Both the position numbers and the translations under genes were made by a program. DNA of 64,000 nucleotides from Saposhnikovia divaricata (taxonomy: Eukaryota; Streptophyta; Magnoliopsida; Apiales; Apiaceae). Numbering within the stretch: position 1 is the stretch's first letter; every line of letters starts with the position of its first letter. The notes under the pieces are model-generated. The model made no database searches, had not been told where the DNA came from, and was given only the letters and a program-made list of their open reading frames with translations. The stretch covers positions 204,703,148-204,767,147 of the forward strand of contig CM071598.1 in the NCBI GenBank assembly GCA_036435485.1, read 5' to 3'. Below are positions 9,011 through 22,117 of the stretch, one piece after another.

Positions 9011-12000
9011 TGTAAGATACCAGATTATTTTAGGATTTATTATTATTATTTTTTTATTATTTAATTATGTTGATTAGTATTTAAAGAATAGAATTGGATT
9101 TGAGGATATCGTTGTGGAATTCAACGATATTTAGTATTGAGTTTATATGAGTATATATTGAGTTATGTGTGCCAATGTGTGCCCCAGTATTTTATTGGTA
9201 TTTTTAGTGATTTTAAAAATATTTAAATCAAGTATTATTGATCTTCAAAAATCTTTATTTGATTATCGGAGGGCTTAAAAATCATGAAATCTTTTGTAAA
9301 ATTATCTTTATATAGTTATTGAGTTTTTAAAATTGTTGGGTGGATTAATTTGGGAGATTAAATATTTTAAAATGATTTTAAGAGTTTTATTGTATTTAAA
9401 GGATCAAAACTTTAAAAATTCATATTTAATTCATTTTTGATCCGAAAAATATTTCGAAAATATGTGTGTGCTCGTAATTTTATATTCTTTATTTTTAAAA
9501 GTGAAAAATTTTAATTTCACAATTTTCTATTTAATTCGATTTGTGAAATATATTTATTAGTTTTAAAATCGAATTTGAGTTGTATTTTATTGGGCCGGAA
9601 TTAGAGTAGTAGTAATAGGGGGTATTGGGCCAAGCCCAATATATGGAACCAGCTGAACTTTCAAGAGAAGTCGGGGGAAAGAAAAAAAGAAAGAAAAAGA
9701 GAGAAGAAGAGAAGAAAGTAGAAGAAAAGTAGAGAGATTGGGAGAGAAATTGAAAGGGATTAAGGAGAGAAGAGGCTGGTATGTGTGGTGTGTGTATACT
9801 TGCGGGTTTGTGGGTGTATATATGGTGCTCCTGTGTGTCGTGCTTGCAACCGCGTGTATGTATCTGTTCGAATTGGGGACTGGAATTGGGGGTTTTGGAA
9901 TCATATTTCTCGGCTGTGGATGGTTCTGAGTTCCTTGTTGAGTTAGGAGCAGCCATGGATGGGTTCTTGTACCGATTATGTGGGTAAGATTGTGTTTGGT
10001 GGGTTGTTGCTCAGCTGGGTTCATCACCTTCATCGAGTATTGTGCGTGCGTGCTGAGTTCAATGTGGTTGCTGAGTTCGATGTAGTTGCAGAGATGCTTG
10101 GAATGGTATAATTTCGTAATTTTAATTATTTAATTTCCGTGTTAAATTTAGTTGTGTAATTGCGAGTATTGTTTAATTAGTGTAATTATAATTAGATTTA
10201 AATGGTGAGATTAATGTGTTAATTTTCGTGAATTAATTCGGAGATTAAAATTGTTGTGATTAATTGTGAGTCCGAAATATGTTCGGATTAGTACTTATTA
10301 TTTGTTAAACATTAATTGCTAATTGTTGTTGCCGAATATAATATATTAAGAATTAATTGAGTTGGCTAAGTTATAATTACTTTGTGCTAAATATTATAAG
10401 TCGAGTTAGAGTATTTGTCGAAATTCATAATTGTCGATTACTTGGTATTGGTTGGTAAGTAGTTGCATGGCTGTTAGTTGCTAATTATTATATGTCGTAT
10501 ATTGTTGGAGTTTATATGATGTTACTAATTGTAAATGGTGTATATGGATTAAATATCGTAAGTCAAGTATTATTAATTATCGGATATGTTATATGATTAG
10601 TAAATTGTGTGTTGGATTTGAAGTGACAATTATACTTGGTAAATCACTATTTGTGGATATGGGTTTTAGGATAAAAGAAGTTACATGTATATTTTAATTG
10701 GATTGTGATATATGTCCGTAATATGAAACTGTCTCCTGATTGTATAGTTTTCAAATGTAATCTACAGTAAAGTTAAACTGTTATTTAATTTTTCTTTATA
10801 TGTTTATCTACGAGGAGTTGTAATGAGATCACGAGTCTTAAATGTCAATATTTAACGACTTGTGTAATTGTCTTCAACTAGTTCCTCGGGCTTACGAATA
10901 TCCCTGATTAACTATCACGAGTATAATTAATATACTTGAGTGGTGTGATCTTCGATATAGCGTAAGTAATAGTTAGTGCTAGGGGTTGTTCCCTAGGGCT
11001 TACGAACATCAATGATTGGTTGTCACGTGTATCATTAAAAAGCGTGAGAAATACGATCATTGGTGTAGCGTAAGTAGTAGTGTAATATAAATTTCTTATG
11101 TGCTAGTTGCCGCATGTCTGGGCGGGTACTTTTCTTACTTGTTTACTTTGCTTCAAGTTGAGGCAGCTTTATATCTGCAAAAACAGGGTTCAATTGTATT
11201 TGAGGGGCTGTGCCCATTGTCCGATAAACGAATACTTCATACCGAAATTTTCTAAAAATCCCTTGTATTTAAAGTTATTTAAAGTTATTTGATTTTGAGA
11301 TTAAAGGCATATATGTGTATGAGTGTTTATGTACATATGTATTGATTAGTGAGGTGTGGGTATATATTTATGTATGTATTTCTTTGTGAGTTATAAGTAA
11401 TTAGTTATCAATTGGGTTGTTTATGTACTAAATAGTACTTTGCTATTATTTCGAGTATAATTAGGGATTCGATATGGACCCAGCGAGCGTGTTGACGAGA
11501 CGATTGAAGGAAAATGAATGCATGACGAGTAAGGACCGAAGTATAGTAAGTAGCGAATAGGCGCATTGGAATCGAGGCAAGTGTACTAAGCCTCGCTTAT
11601 CCTTCAATCGAGATAAATATGTTTCTATTCAATATAAGTATTCCCTTCAAATCCTTATTGCTAGTATCCTCTCCTTCAAAGTATTGATGAGGATGTATTT
11701 TATTCATATATCATGTGGAAAGTAGAATTTCAGTTTTATTACCAGTATCATTCTTTCTTAAGTATTGTCAGTAATATTCTGTTTAAGTTTTTGCTGGTAT
11801 TGCATTCTTATTCCTTGTTTTATTATAATGTTCTTAATGTATATGGTTTCCCTGAGATTAATTGATAGTAAAGTAGTTTAATGGAATTGGAAGAATTTTA
11901 TAAAAATGTGGACCAGCTTCGTGGTCAGAGTAGTAATGGCCAATGTCAATAAGTGCCTAATGAGGGATCCCAGAGTATTATTTTTTTAGCTGGACTTTAC

Positions 12001-13190
12001 GTGGGTGATCACCCGTAATGTCCAGAGTATGACGAAAACTCCAATTCTATTAAATGTTGTTTTTTTATGCAAATAGATTCTTATGACATAATGTTTAAGT
12101 TAAAGTACATTTTCATTTCCAAGTATGTTGGTTATAAAGTTATGATTTGAGTTAATAAATACTGTTAGTATAAAAATGGAAAGTTATTATACTAGTGTTT
12201 TGAACGGTGAAAACTAATTCACGGTTATTATGGTCGTTGTGGCATTTGTTGCGCAGTGATAGTAAGGACCGAGAATGAATTGAGATCTTCTTATTTATTC
12301 AAACTCATGATTGTCAGGCCGGTTAGGCAGCTAGGTGTGCAAACGCTTAGTGACATGAATTAAATTTGAGTAACTGAGAATTTCTTGGAGATTTTGTTAA
12401 AGCGATAGTTAAAGTATTTTGCAAGTATTAAAAGTATTGAATCTAGTATTACGAACCTTCTCAGTTATTAAATTCTGATTTCGAGTTATAAATGTTTTAA
12501 ATGATATTAATCTTCTGTTAAAGTCAAGAATCCAGATTTCAATTATACTAGTGATTATAAAGTGGTGAGCATTCCTTCGCTCATATTTATTGTTCCTATT
12601 TCTTGAATTGCAATTAGTGCATTCTTATTTCATCCAGTTCAGTTCTATATATATAACTTGCTGAGCATTCTTTGGCTCACACTTGTTGTTTTTAAAATCT
12701 AATTTTTCAGTAAACTAGGTGGCGAGGCTTAGCTGTGCAGTTCAGAAAGTGGAAAGAAGAAGCAGGATGCTGTTATGAAGCTGACGTGGATCAGGGTATT
12801 TAGATTTAAAGTTTGATTTGTTGTATGTATATATAGTTTTAGTAGTTATAGTATGTATTTGATTAGTTGGCCTGGTATATTTCTATTCGAAGTTATACCA
12901 GTGATTTAAGTCTGTATAAAGTTTTGTATATAGAGTTGTATTTAAGTTGGTTTTGGGTTTTCTTGTTTCTAGAACTGTAACCTAAGATCCTGAGTTGGGA
13001 GTTGGGGTCAAAGAGCTTTTGATTGAGTTTTTATTTCTATTTCAGCTTTATTTTGATTTCAGATTTTTAGTTTAGTATTCAGCAGGTTTATGTTGTATTT
13101 ACGAATACATCATGGCCAATTTTTGTTAGAATTATTGAGTTTGTTAGCGTGATGCCCAAATCTACTGACCCCGGATTTGGGGGCGTTACA
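9011..13190 (+). repeat. 5' LTR of element B
   Basis: 4,180 bp, TGTAAGATACC...GGGGGCGTTACA. It matches 14396-16709 plus 31098-32977 almost throughout, with scattered substitutions and indels, so the insertion is older than D or E. It holds the undisturbed site gagtgtttatgtacat near 11320, where the sister LTR carries D. Open frames around 9531-10033 and 9738-9987 are not genes: they lie on both strands of a purine-rich repeat and are repeated in the other LTR. Confidence 0.85.
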
Positions 13191-13193
13191 AGT

Positions 13194-13209
13194 TGGTATC
13201 AGGGCTAGG
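13194..13209 (+). promoter_or_regulatory. primer binding site of element B (initiator tRNA-Met type)
   Basis: TGGTATCAGGGCTAGG lies 4 nt after the LTR end. The first nine bases equal the classic initiator-methionine tRNA 3' complement TGGTATCAGAGC, with one change (A to G at position 10). Confidence 0.8.
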
Positions 13210-14382
13210 TTATAGTAAACTAGAAACGAGAGTGCGTAGGAGTGTGTATAGTTAAGTAAGGAACGTCAGAGTTCATATAGGACTAGTGTTGGACTATTGG
13301 ATATAGTACCAGTTAGTGAGTTAAGATGTGAGTGGTGACAGATAGTTGAGCGGAGTTGGGTAGAAACCCTTGAGGCTGTAGGTAGTGGAACCTTTAGAGT
13401 CTAGTGCGAGTGACGACGACGTATAGAATAGATAACTTTAGGACGTGTAGCAGAAGAGTCTAGATCGAATGACGAGTCAGCGAAGGAGTCGATAAAGAAG
13501 ATGTACGTGGAGACCCTGGCAATACCTTTCTTTTTTTTTAATCAATATTCCTTTGATGAGTTTATTTTGACAATTTTCTTTCCCTGAAGTTGGATTTCCA
13601 GTTATGATGGAGGCTGTAATGCCTATTTCTTTTATTTCTAAACCCTGTCAAGTTTGATATATGAGTTTCGAAATTTCTTCGTTAGTGAATAATTCTATTG
13701 TTGATAGATCATCATTTCTTAGTATTGTGCCAGTCATTTCTTTCCTGATTATCCTTTTCTTCTGAAATAGTACCCATGGAATCCATTTAGTTGTAATCCA
13801 GGGGTATGTCTGAGAATTTCTCATTAATTGATTGTTAATTCGATGTTCGAATCTTTTTATGTTTCTTTACTCCAACTGAGGTGAACAACCCTATTTATAG
13901 GGGACACAAGGACTGTTTGTCTGTGTGATAGCATTCTGATGGGACGCCATCACTTGTGTGTTGTGAAGTACAAGAAGGTTAATTACCTTTAGTCATGTCT
14001 TGAATAAGGCACGCAACAAGGTTCATTTGATCATATTGATCACTCAGTAATCTTTCATTTCAAAGAATATTTGTTTGAAAACTCATAAATTAATTCTACA
14101 ATTGTGGAACCTTTGCTACGATGTGAAATCGTTCTCTTCAATTATCATGAATCATAATATCTTGAGTGGTCTTGAACGTATGCCAATCGAGTTTAGAATA
14201 CTAGTAACGCGTGACGTATAGTACTATGATTAGAGTTGTTCTATATAGAGAGATCAGTAGAGATCCCAGTATAGTAAATAAGTATCCAGAGTACAGATTA
14301 GTAGTGTTGTGGATGCAACACAAGTTGGTAGAGTAAATCCCAGTAACCCTTCTTTATCTGATTCTGAGGTCGGAATCCTCTT

Positions 14383-14395
14383 AAGGTGGGTAGAA
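14383..14395 (+). promoter_or_regulatory. polypurine tract of element B
   Basis: AAGGTGGGTAGAA immediately precedes the 3' LTR (TGTAAGATACC). It is a weak tract, broken by two T residues, which could lower plus-strand priming. Confidence 0.6.
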
Positions 14396-17022
14396 TGTAA
14401 GATACCAGATTATTTTAGGATTTATTATTATTATTTTATTATTATTTAATTATGTTGATTAGTATTTAAAGAATAGAATTGGATTTGAGGATATCGTTGT
14501 GGAATTCAACGATATTTAGTATTGAGTTTATATGAGTATATATTGGGTTATGTGTGCCAATGTGTGCCCCAGTATTTTATTGGTATTTTTAGTGATTTTA
14601 AAAATATTTAAATCAAGTATTATTGATCTTCAAAAATCTTTATTTGATTATCGGAGGGCTTAAAAATCATGAAATCTTTTGTAAAATTATCTTTATATAT
14701 TTATTGAGTTTTTAAAATTGTTGGGTGGATTAATTTGGGAGCTAAAGTATTTTAAAATGATTTTAAGAGTTTTATTGTATTTAAAGGATCAAAACTTTGC
14801 AAAATTCATATTTAATTCATTTTTGATCCGAAAAATATTTCGAAAATATGTGCGTGCTCGTAATTTTATATTCTTTATTTTTAAAAGTGAAAAATTTTAA
14901 TTTTACAATTTTCTATTTAATTCCGATTTGTGAAATATATTTATTAGTTTTAAAATCGAATTTGAGTTGTATTTTATTGGGCCGGAATTAGAGTAGTAGT
15001 AATAGGGGGTATTGGGCCAAGCCCAATATATGGAACCAGCTGAACTTTCGAGAGAAGTCGGGGGAAAGAAAAAAAGAAAGAAAAAGAGAGAAGAATAGAA
15101 GAAAGAAGAAGAAAAGTAGAGAGATTGGGAGAGAAATTAAGAGAGATTGGGAGAGAAATTGAAAGGGATTAAGGAGAGAAGAAGCTGGTATGTGTGGTGT
15201 GTGTATACCCGCGGGTTTGTGGGTGTATATATGGTGCTCCTGTGTGTCGTGCTTGCAACCGCGTGTCTGTATCTGTTCGAATTGGGGACTGGAATTGGGG
15301 GTTCTGGAATCATATTTCTTGGCTGTGGATGGTTCCGAGTTCCTTGTTGAGTTAGGAGCAGCCATGGATGGGTTCTTGTACCGATTATGTGGGTAAGATT
15401 GTGTTTGGTGGGTTGTTGCTCAGCTGGATTCGTCACCTTCATCGAGTATTGTGCGTGCGTGCTGAGTTCAATGTGGTTGCAGAGATGCTTGGAATGGTAT
15501 AATTTCGTAATTTTAATTATTTAATTTCGGTGTTAAATTTAGTTGTGTAATTGCGAGTATTGTTTAATTAGTGTAATTATAATTAGATTTAAATGGTGAG
15601 ATTAATGTGTTAATTTTCGTGAATTAATTCGGAGATTAAAATTGTTGTGATTAATTGTGAGTCTGAAATATGTTCGGATTAGTATTTGTTATTTGTTAAA
15701 CATTAATTGCTAATTGTTGTTGCCGAATATAATATATTAAGAATTAATTGAGTTGGCTAAGTTATAGTTACTTTGTGCTAAATATTATAGGTCGAGTTAG
15801 AGTATTTGTCGAAATTCATAATTGTCGATTACTTGGTATTGGTTGGTAAGTAGTTGCATGGCTGTTAGTTGCTAATTATTATATATCGTATATTGTTGAA
15901 GTTACTAATTGTAAATGGTGTATATGGATAAAATGTCGTAAGTCAAGTATTATTAATTATCGGATAAGTTATATGATTAGTAAATTGTGTGTTGGATTTG
16001 AAGTGACAATTATACTTGGTAAATCACTATTTGTGGATATGGGTTTTAGGATAAAAGAAGTTACATGTATATTTTAATTGGATTGTGATATATGTCCGTA
16101 ATATGAAACTGTCTCCTGATTGTATTTTTTTCAAATGTAATCTATAGTAAAGTTAAACTGTTATTTAATTTTTCTTTATATGTTCATCTGCGAGGAGTTG
16201 TAATGAGATCACGAGTCTTAAATGTCAATATTTAACGACTTGTGTAATTCTCTTCAACTAGTTCCTCGGCCTTACGAATATCCTTGATTAACTATCACGA
16301 GTATAATTAATATACTTGAGTGGTGTGATCATCGATATAGCGTAAGTAATAGTTAGTGCTAGGGGTTGTTCCCCAGGGCTTACGAACATCAATGATTGGT
16401 TGTCACGTGTATCATTAAAATGCATGAGAAATACGATCATTGGTGTAGCTTAAGTAGCATTGTAATATAAATTTCTTATGTGCTAGTTGCCGCATGTCTG
16501 GGCGGGTACTTTTCTTACTTGTTTACTTTGCTGCAAGTTGAGGCAGCTTTATTTCTGCAAAAACAGGGTTGAATTGTATTTGAGGGGCTGTGCCCATAGT
16601 CCGATAAACGAATACTTCATGCCGAAATTTTCTAAAAATCCCCTGTATTTAAAGTTATTTAAATTATTTGATTTAGAGATTAAAGGCATGTATGTGTATG
16701 AGTGTTTATTGTTTGCACAAAATCACGCAAGCGTACGTGGTCACAAGTAATATAGAATAAAGTAGAGTTCGTTCCCACAGAGATTGTATAATTTAGTTCT
16801 TGTACCTAAGCATCAATGTATGATTATCGTTCAATGCTAAGAAAATGGACAAATTGGTTTTGATTATCTAAATTAACTAAGAAGAATTAATTAACAACTA
16901 AATTAAATTAACTAAGTGATTTCGAATTACTTATGAGATGGAAAACATGGGATCCTAACTTCAATACAAACTTCCTTTAGAGATCATGCCCTTTTATCAA
17001 TACATGTGGTGGTTACGATAAC

Positions 17023-18037
17023 TGTTGACGGAGGAATTTGGGAACAACAAAATTCGAGGTACGTCGCCGGAAACAAGATCTGATGCGGTAGTTCCTTACC
17101 GGAGAAAACGGTGGTGTGTGGTTGTTGAGCGTGATTGGTGGCTGAGATTGAGAGGGTTAGTGGCGGCTATTCAGAGCTCTCGACTTCCAACCCCCCAATC
17201 GGCCTACGTACCCCAGTATTTATAGGGGATCAAGCCAGACGTAGTTCTTGGAGAACAAGAAACCCAAATGGGCTTGGATAACGGACCAGCTTCCGGAATG
17301 TTCTACTATGAGGCCTAACCACAAAGGCCCAAGGCTCATCCAAGATCTCAAGACTTCACGGATAAGGAAACTTCCCCCGTCGAGGACTAGTCCTATCTGT
17401 TACCAGCTATTTCTTGATTTCAAGGATGCAGGTATAGCCGTGGTTTACCCCAAGTGCAGAACGCATCCCTGTCCCCCGAATGAGAAGCACCCACCAGATA
17501 GCAGGACAGGTGATCCAGAGCTTTTGGGTGCAAAGTGCAGGATTACTCCAAAGTTCCCCAATGAGAGCGCGCCCATTGGCTACAGGAACAGAGCTCCCAA
17601 AGCACACACCAGAAAGTCCCCATCTTTCCACCTTAGGGCGCACGGATGCCTCCCTTAGCGTCTAAGAAGGGTCCTTATATCCAGGCAAACCCCTGGAGGC
17701 CTTCTGCGACGGACATCCCCCTCCTGAGATACGACAGGAGGGAATTCTTCAACTTATGGAATTCCAGCTTGAATGGAATCCAAGCTTGAATGGAATCCAC
17801 ACTTGAGTGGAATCCTAGGAGAGATTTCTTCAATGTCTTCTCAGAAAATTAACTTGAATAGATTTGTCACCATGTTTTTGTATTTAGGGCGCGCCCTCTT
17901 CGTAGAAGAAGAGAGGGCGCGTCCTGTCTTCTTTATTTACTGCCAAAACCCTAATTAATCCTAGAATTCCCTATTTTGAACCCATAATTTGACCCGAATC
18001 CATCTTGAAAAACCCGAACCGAATTTTGGCTATAACA
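17023..18037 (-). repeat. 3' LTR of element E
   Basis: 1,015 bp, identical to the other LTR but for two bases. It has a TATAAATACT box on the minus strand at 17215-17224 and one exact AGGGCGCGCCCT (17886-17897) plus a near copy (17914-17925). The plus-strand open frames inside (e.g. 17248-17658) occur in both LTRs and show no family features. Confidence 0.93.
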
Positions 18038-18051
18038 ACTACCCCCCAATT
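18038..18051 (-). promoter_or_regulatory. polypurine tract of E
   Basis: Read on the minus strand, AATTGGGGGGTAGT lies directly before the 3' LTR (TGTTATAGCC). The G6 core is a typical plus-strand primer. Confidence 0.65.
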
Positions 18052-18200
18052 CCGTATGAAATCAAAGATGATGTACGGAATTTCCCCTATAAAACCCAAA
18101 ATTCACTCAAGATTTCCTTTAGGGCGCGCCCTAAACTAAGGCGCGTCCTGGGGAATTCTAAACGTTTTTACAGCTGTCATCCACCATTTTTTCAAATCCC

Positions 18201-18208
18201 TATAAATA
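18201..18208 (+). promoter_or_regulatory. TATA box of the antisense gene
   Basis: TATAAATA lies 164 bp inside the left LTR border, followed by a pyrimidine-rich leader (tctctcttactttactc...). Transcription should start near 18232. The first intron runs from AAG|GTACAT (18354/18355) to TTTTGCAG|CTGGAG (18791/18792). The promoter sits in the interior beside the polypurine tract, not in the LTR. Confidence 0.6.
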
Positions 18209-18965
18209 CCCCCTTCTCTCTTACTTTACTCTTTTTCTATTCTCTCTCTAAAAAACCGAACTCCGGCGACTTCTCCTTTTCCGAGCAATTATACGGCTAA
18301 CCTCGACGGTTTTCTTCAATTCTCTTCCACAAATCTCGTTCCAGAACTTTTAAGGTACATTTTTATGCCTCTAACTCGCGTTTTTACCCTGTATATTGTC
18401 CAATTTTTCGATTTGACCCTTAGTTATCTTTGTGTTCTTCGTATTACTGTGTATGCATAAGTGTATATATTTACATTTGATCTTGTTTTGCTGCTATAAC
18501 CTCTTCAAAATATGTTTCTGATAAATAGATATGACTAATTAAACTTCAGGGCGCGTCTTTGACACAGGGCGCGCCTTGAATTCCCCTGATACCATAATAT
18601 AGCTTTAGAAACCTAGTTCTTCATGACCCTTCTACCAGACTTTAGAAAATCCTCTTTTGGGCGTACCTTCATATTGCTAACACCATACACTAGGACACGC
18701 CTTAGATTTTTTTAGAATATTTACTGTATGTTTAATCTCCATTTATTAAACTCCTGGGCGCGCCCTAAGTCCCTTCTTATTAATTTTGCAGCTGGAGGAC
18801 AAGGGCGCGTCCTCTCCCTTCCATCCTTTTAAGGAATTCAACAAACGTCTTGGAATCTATTCACCCTTGCCATCACCGCTTCCACCTAATCACTACAGAC
18901 TTCCTTTCTCATTCATCTCTCCAGAAGATAGGACGCGCCTTATTCAAGAATTTGAAGACGGCACC

Positions 18966-21341
18966 ATGAGTTTTTCTAGTGAAAACTCCTCCGACGCTAC
19001 CACATTTGATCAACCTTCCAAAGAATTTGATGCCCAACCGTCCAAAGAATCTCCAACACCCCCTGAGGCGAACCATTCTTACAACTCTATAGAGGATAGT
19101 GATTTTGCTCCAATCTCGGAAACATCGGGGGACACACATTCTTCAGACACATACTCAGCTGAGGGCGCGCCCTCAGCCTCTTCCATTTCTCCTCCAATAA
19201 ATTCTGAGCCAACATCTCCACCACCTTCCCCAACTCCCTTTGAACACTGGGAAGTTCGTGATGAAGAAATTGACCTCGAATGGGGTAGGTATGGAGATAT
19301 AACTGAAAAAGAGAAGAATTCACTCCGAAAGAAACAAGGCAAGTTGGCTTGTGTAAACATGTCCTCTTCTGCAACAAATGACGAGGTAGAATGGGCCATG
19401 AAATACTACGGTCAAGAAGGACTTTGGGCCATTCCTCATTCTCATCACCGTCCCCACATTTTCAACTATGGTGGAAACTTTAGAATTCCAAGAATGGTTT
19501 TGACCCCTCGACTCGTAGCCCTTGGTGTGGGCGCGCCCTTACACCCATACCTTAGGGAAATCCTTGAATGGTACAATCTGGCCCCAATCCAACTTTCTCC
19601 CAACAGCTACAAACTTGTTCTAGGTTTGTTAATTCTCTACCGTGACTTGGGGTTTGAAGCACCCTCGATGCCAGAAATTAGCTACTTCTTCAGCATCCGC
19701 CAATCAAACATTGGCTATTACTATCTAGTAATTACTAACAAGCTTCACAACAACAAAGGCTTTTCTGACGGAAGGATTAGCCATATCAAACGGTGGAAAG
19801 AACCCTACTTCTTTGTCTGGGATGTTCCTAGAGTCCGCCTTCAATTCAACACACACCCATGTAAGTGAGGGCGCGCCCTACACTCTTCTTTTCTTCCATC
19901 TTTATTAACTTTTTATTAATCTTTTTTTTTTTTAAAAAAAAACTAAAACAGATAGAAGAATCCAAAAAACTCTTCAGGGCGCGGCCTCAACCCGAGCTAC
20001 TGCCGTCCTTAAAATTGCAGCTGAAAGATTCAATCTTCAAACCTTAATCACTGAAGAAAACTTAAAAAGGGTTGGAATCCTTTCTGATAGGGTTGGTTCA
20101 ATTTGTAGATTTAGAAAATTTAGAAATGGTATCGCCGTCCCTCTATCTACTACTAGTGACAACGAAAATCTTGACTCTGATCAGGATGAAGGTATGAAAT
20201 CTTAAATTAGGGCGCGCCCTAACCTTCTGATTTTGCAGCCTATCCTTATTATATATCTTGTAACCTGTTATATGAGTAACTTATTCCTTGACTTAACATT
20301 TTTATTATTTTTTCTCGTGCAGATATGACCCCCCAAATTCCTCGCGGCTTTGGATCCAAAAAGAAAAATGACAAGGAAAAACCAACTGACAAAGTGGGTT
20401 CTTCTGACACTAGGGCGCGCCCTAGTCAAATTCAGCAAGAACCCCACCCAACAATTCCTACTTCCAGATCCTTGAAGAGAAGTACTGAAGCCCAAGACCC
20501 CCCTATTGACAAGGGCAAGAAGCCAAGAACTGAGGGCGCGCCTTCGTACGTTGAGACCCTCATTGGACCAGCTGCTGCATCTCTTGTTGATGACAAGGAG
20601 GTTGATCATTGGCAAAACATGAATGCTGATGATGAAACAAACTCCATGATCAAAGCCTCTGCTCAACTTTTAATTCAATCCTTAGGGCGCGCCCAAAGGA
20701 TTCACAAAGAGAAGCTTTACATCAACAAACTCGAAGGGGAAAACAGAAAATATGCAAAGTTGATTGTGGAGTCTGACAACAAATGGAAGAGTAAGTGCGA
20801 TTCCAAGGATGCTACTATCCAGGACCTCAAAAATGACTTGCAAGATGCCGCCAATCATCGCCAACTCCTGGCCGACAAGAATGACAGGTTGGAGAAAGAG
20901 AACGAAGATTTGAAGGTGCAGCGGGACACCCTTGAGATCGAGAAAGCAGACTGCTGGAAAGATGAGAAGCAAGCCATGGAAGATAAAAATTTCCAATCTG
21001 GGTTTGATTTCTATCTTCTTGGTTTTCTTGCCAATGACCCAGATTACAACTGGGAAGAAAAGTTTGGTCCAGAAAGTGCTGAGGACATCAAGCAATTCAA
21101 AATGCTGCACGCGGATGCCATCTTGGCAAAGAGGATCGAGCTGGGATTGGATAAGGATCCACAGGGCGCGCCCTCAACTGAAGAGGCTCCCCTGCAATCT
21201 GAACGAATCGAAGATCCAGAAATCCAAACCGTCGATCCTTCCAACCAAAACTCCGTTCCTGAAATGATCTCTCCTCTCACTGTTGTTCCCTCTGGTGATG
21301 CTAAGGACGCGCCTCCTTCTCCCCCCAAGGACGCGTCCTAG
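18966..21341 (+). CDS. spliced antisense gene of element E: Transposase_28-like protein with coiled coil
   Basis: Exons inferred from GT/AG sites: coding part of exon 2 18966-19860, exon 3 19952-20191, exon 4 20323-21341 (stop TAG), which join in frame to 717 codons. A 5' leader exon (about 18232-18354) joins exon 2 at 18792. ATG 18966 (GGCACCATGAG) is the first ATG in that mRNA. An upstream open stretch from 18792 has no ATG. Residues about 140-295 resemble the plant 'putative gypsy type transposon' domain (Pfam Transposase_28): the pattern LSPNSYKLVLGLLILYRDLG, then W..PYFFV. Residues about 487-599 are a charged coiled coil. A Lys/Arg patch near 430-447 could be a nuclear signal. Function is unknown. 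It lies between pol and the 3' LTR and reads toward pol, as antisense extra ORFs do in Tat elements. Exon limits are inferred; the frame agreement across three junctions is the main support. Confidence 0.75.
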
Positions 21342-22117
21342 AATTTACCTTCAAGTTTATCCGAATCTATTCTAACTTTCAAGGCGCGGGTCCTTTGTAA
21401 AACCCTGCAAGTTGTAACTTAACTTTTGAACTTTATTTGCACCGTTAATGACCTTAATGTTAATTGCCAAACTACTTTTGCCGTAAAACAGTTATAGGGC
21501 GCGCCCTAACATATAGGGACGGCCTTTGTAAAATTTTCTTTATCACTGTTGTTGCAAACATCATATAATGTGAACTGTTCGTTAACTAAAATACTTGTAA
21601 ATTCTTCAATGTAAATACAGGGCGCGCCCTCTTTTGAGCGCGGCCTTTTGTGTTTTATCAACCAATATTCTTCCAACTCTTGAAAACGTTGAAACACTTA
21701 AAATAAAAAATCTTCATTCATATTGAAAGCGCGCCCTAAGGCATTACCCTTTTTTCAATATTCCTTTTACTTGTCAATTATTGCTTGGATTTAAACAGAA
21801 TTTCACAGGGCGCGCCCTAAGGCATAGTGCACGACCTCTTGTAAAAAGAATCTTCAAAAACTTGAAAGAATGTCTTGATAAACTTTATTAATCTTCAAAT
21901 AAACTAAAATCTCAACAGAACAGGGGAAGGTACACATGAACTACCCCCCGAGCTAAGGAGAATAAACTTCGAAAAAGCGTAGAATAAAAACAGCAAGTCT
22001 CGACTATAACTAAAGAAGGCGTACATGTACTACCCCCCTAGACTAGGAGAAGATTTATTTATGCTAGTCTATAACTTAAATATAAGCCTTCATACAATAG
22101 GGGGTAAAAGCCGCACC
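21342..22117. other. spacer between the antisense gene and pol in E
   Basis: Non-coding. It carries four palindromes (exact at 21496, 21619 and 21807, variant at 21726) at roughly 100-bp spacing, three of them followed by a decayed half such as 'agggacggcctt' or 'agcgcggcctt'. That looks like an old, imperfect array. The two 'ctacccccc.ag..aggaga' phrases (about 21940-21960 and 22030-22050) face the pol stop. Converging transcripts should end here. Confidence 0.6.

Larger units (their letters stand above)
13191..14395 (+). other. non-coding interior of element B
   Basis: It begins with the primer binding site and ends with the polypurine tract. No long open frame and no gag or pol motif is visible. 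It contains the phrase 'gaacaaccctatttatagggga...gatgggacgccatcacttgtg' that recurs in the leader of element C. Confidence 0.75.

Noticed and set aside
9531..10033. Overlapping 141- and 148-codon minus-strand frames in the 5' LTR of B (and 14988-15442 in the 3' LTR)
   Set aside because: They arise from a purine-rich tract and repeated words. The two LTR copies differ by frame-breaking indels, so no coding constraint is seen.
13194..13209. tRNA-like words TGGTATCAG at 13194, 41032 and 63761 considered as tRNA gene fragments
   Set aside because: They sit at the fixed distance after an LTR end expected of primer binding sites, with no cloverleaf around them.
17248..17658. 136-codon plus-strand open frame in the LTR of E (also 29079-29489)
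   Set aside because: It occurs identically in both LTRs, overlaps other frames on both strands, has no family features and lies across the LTR promoter region.
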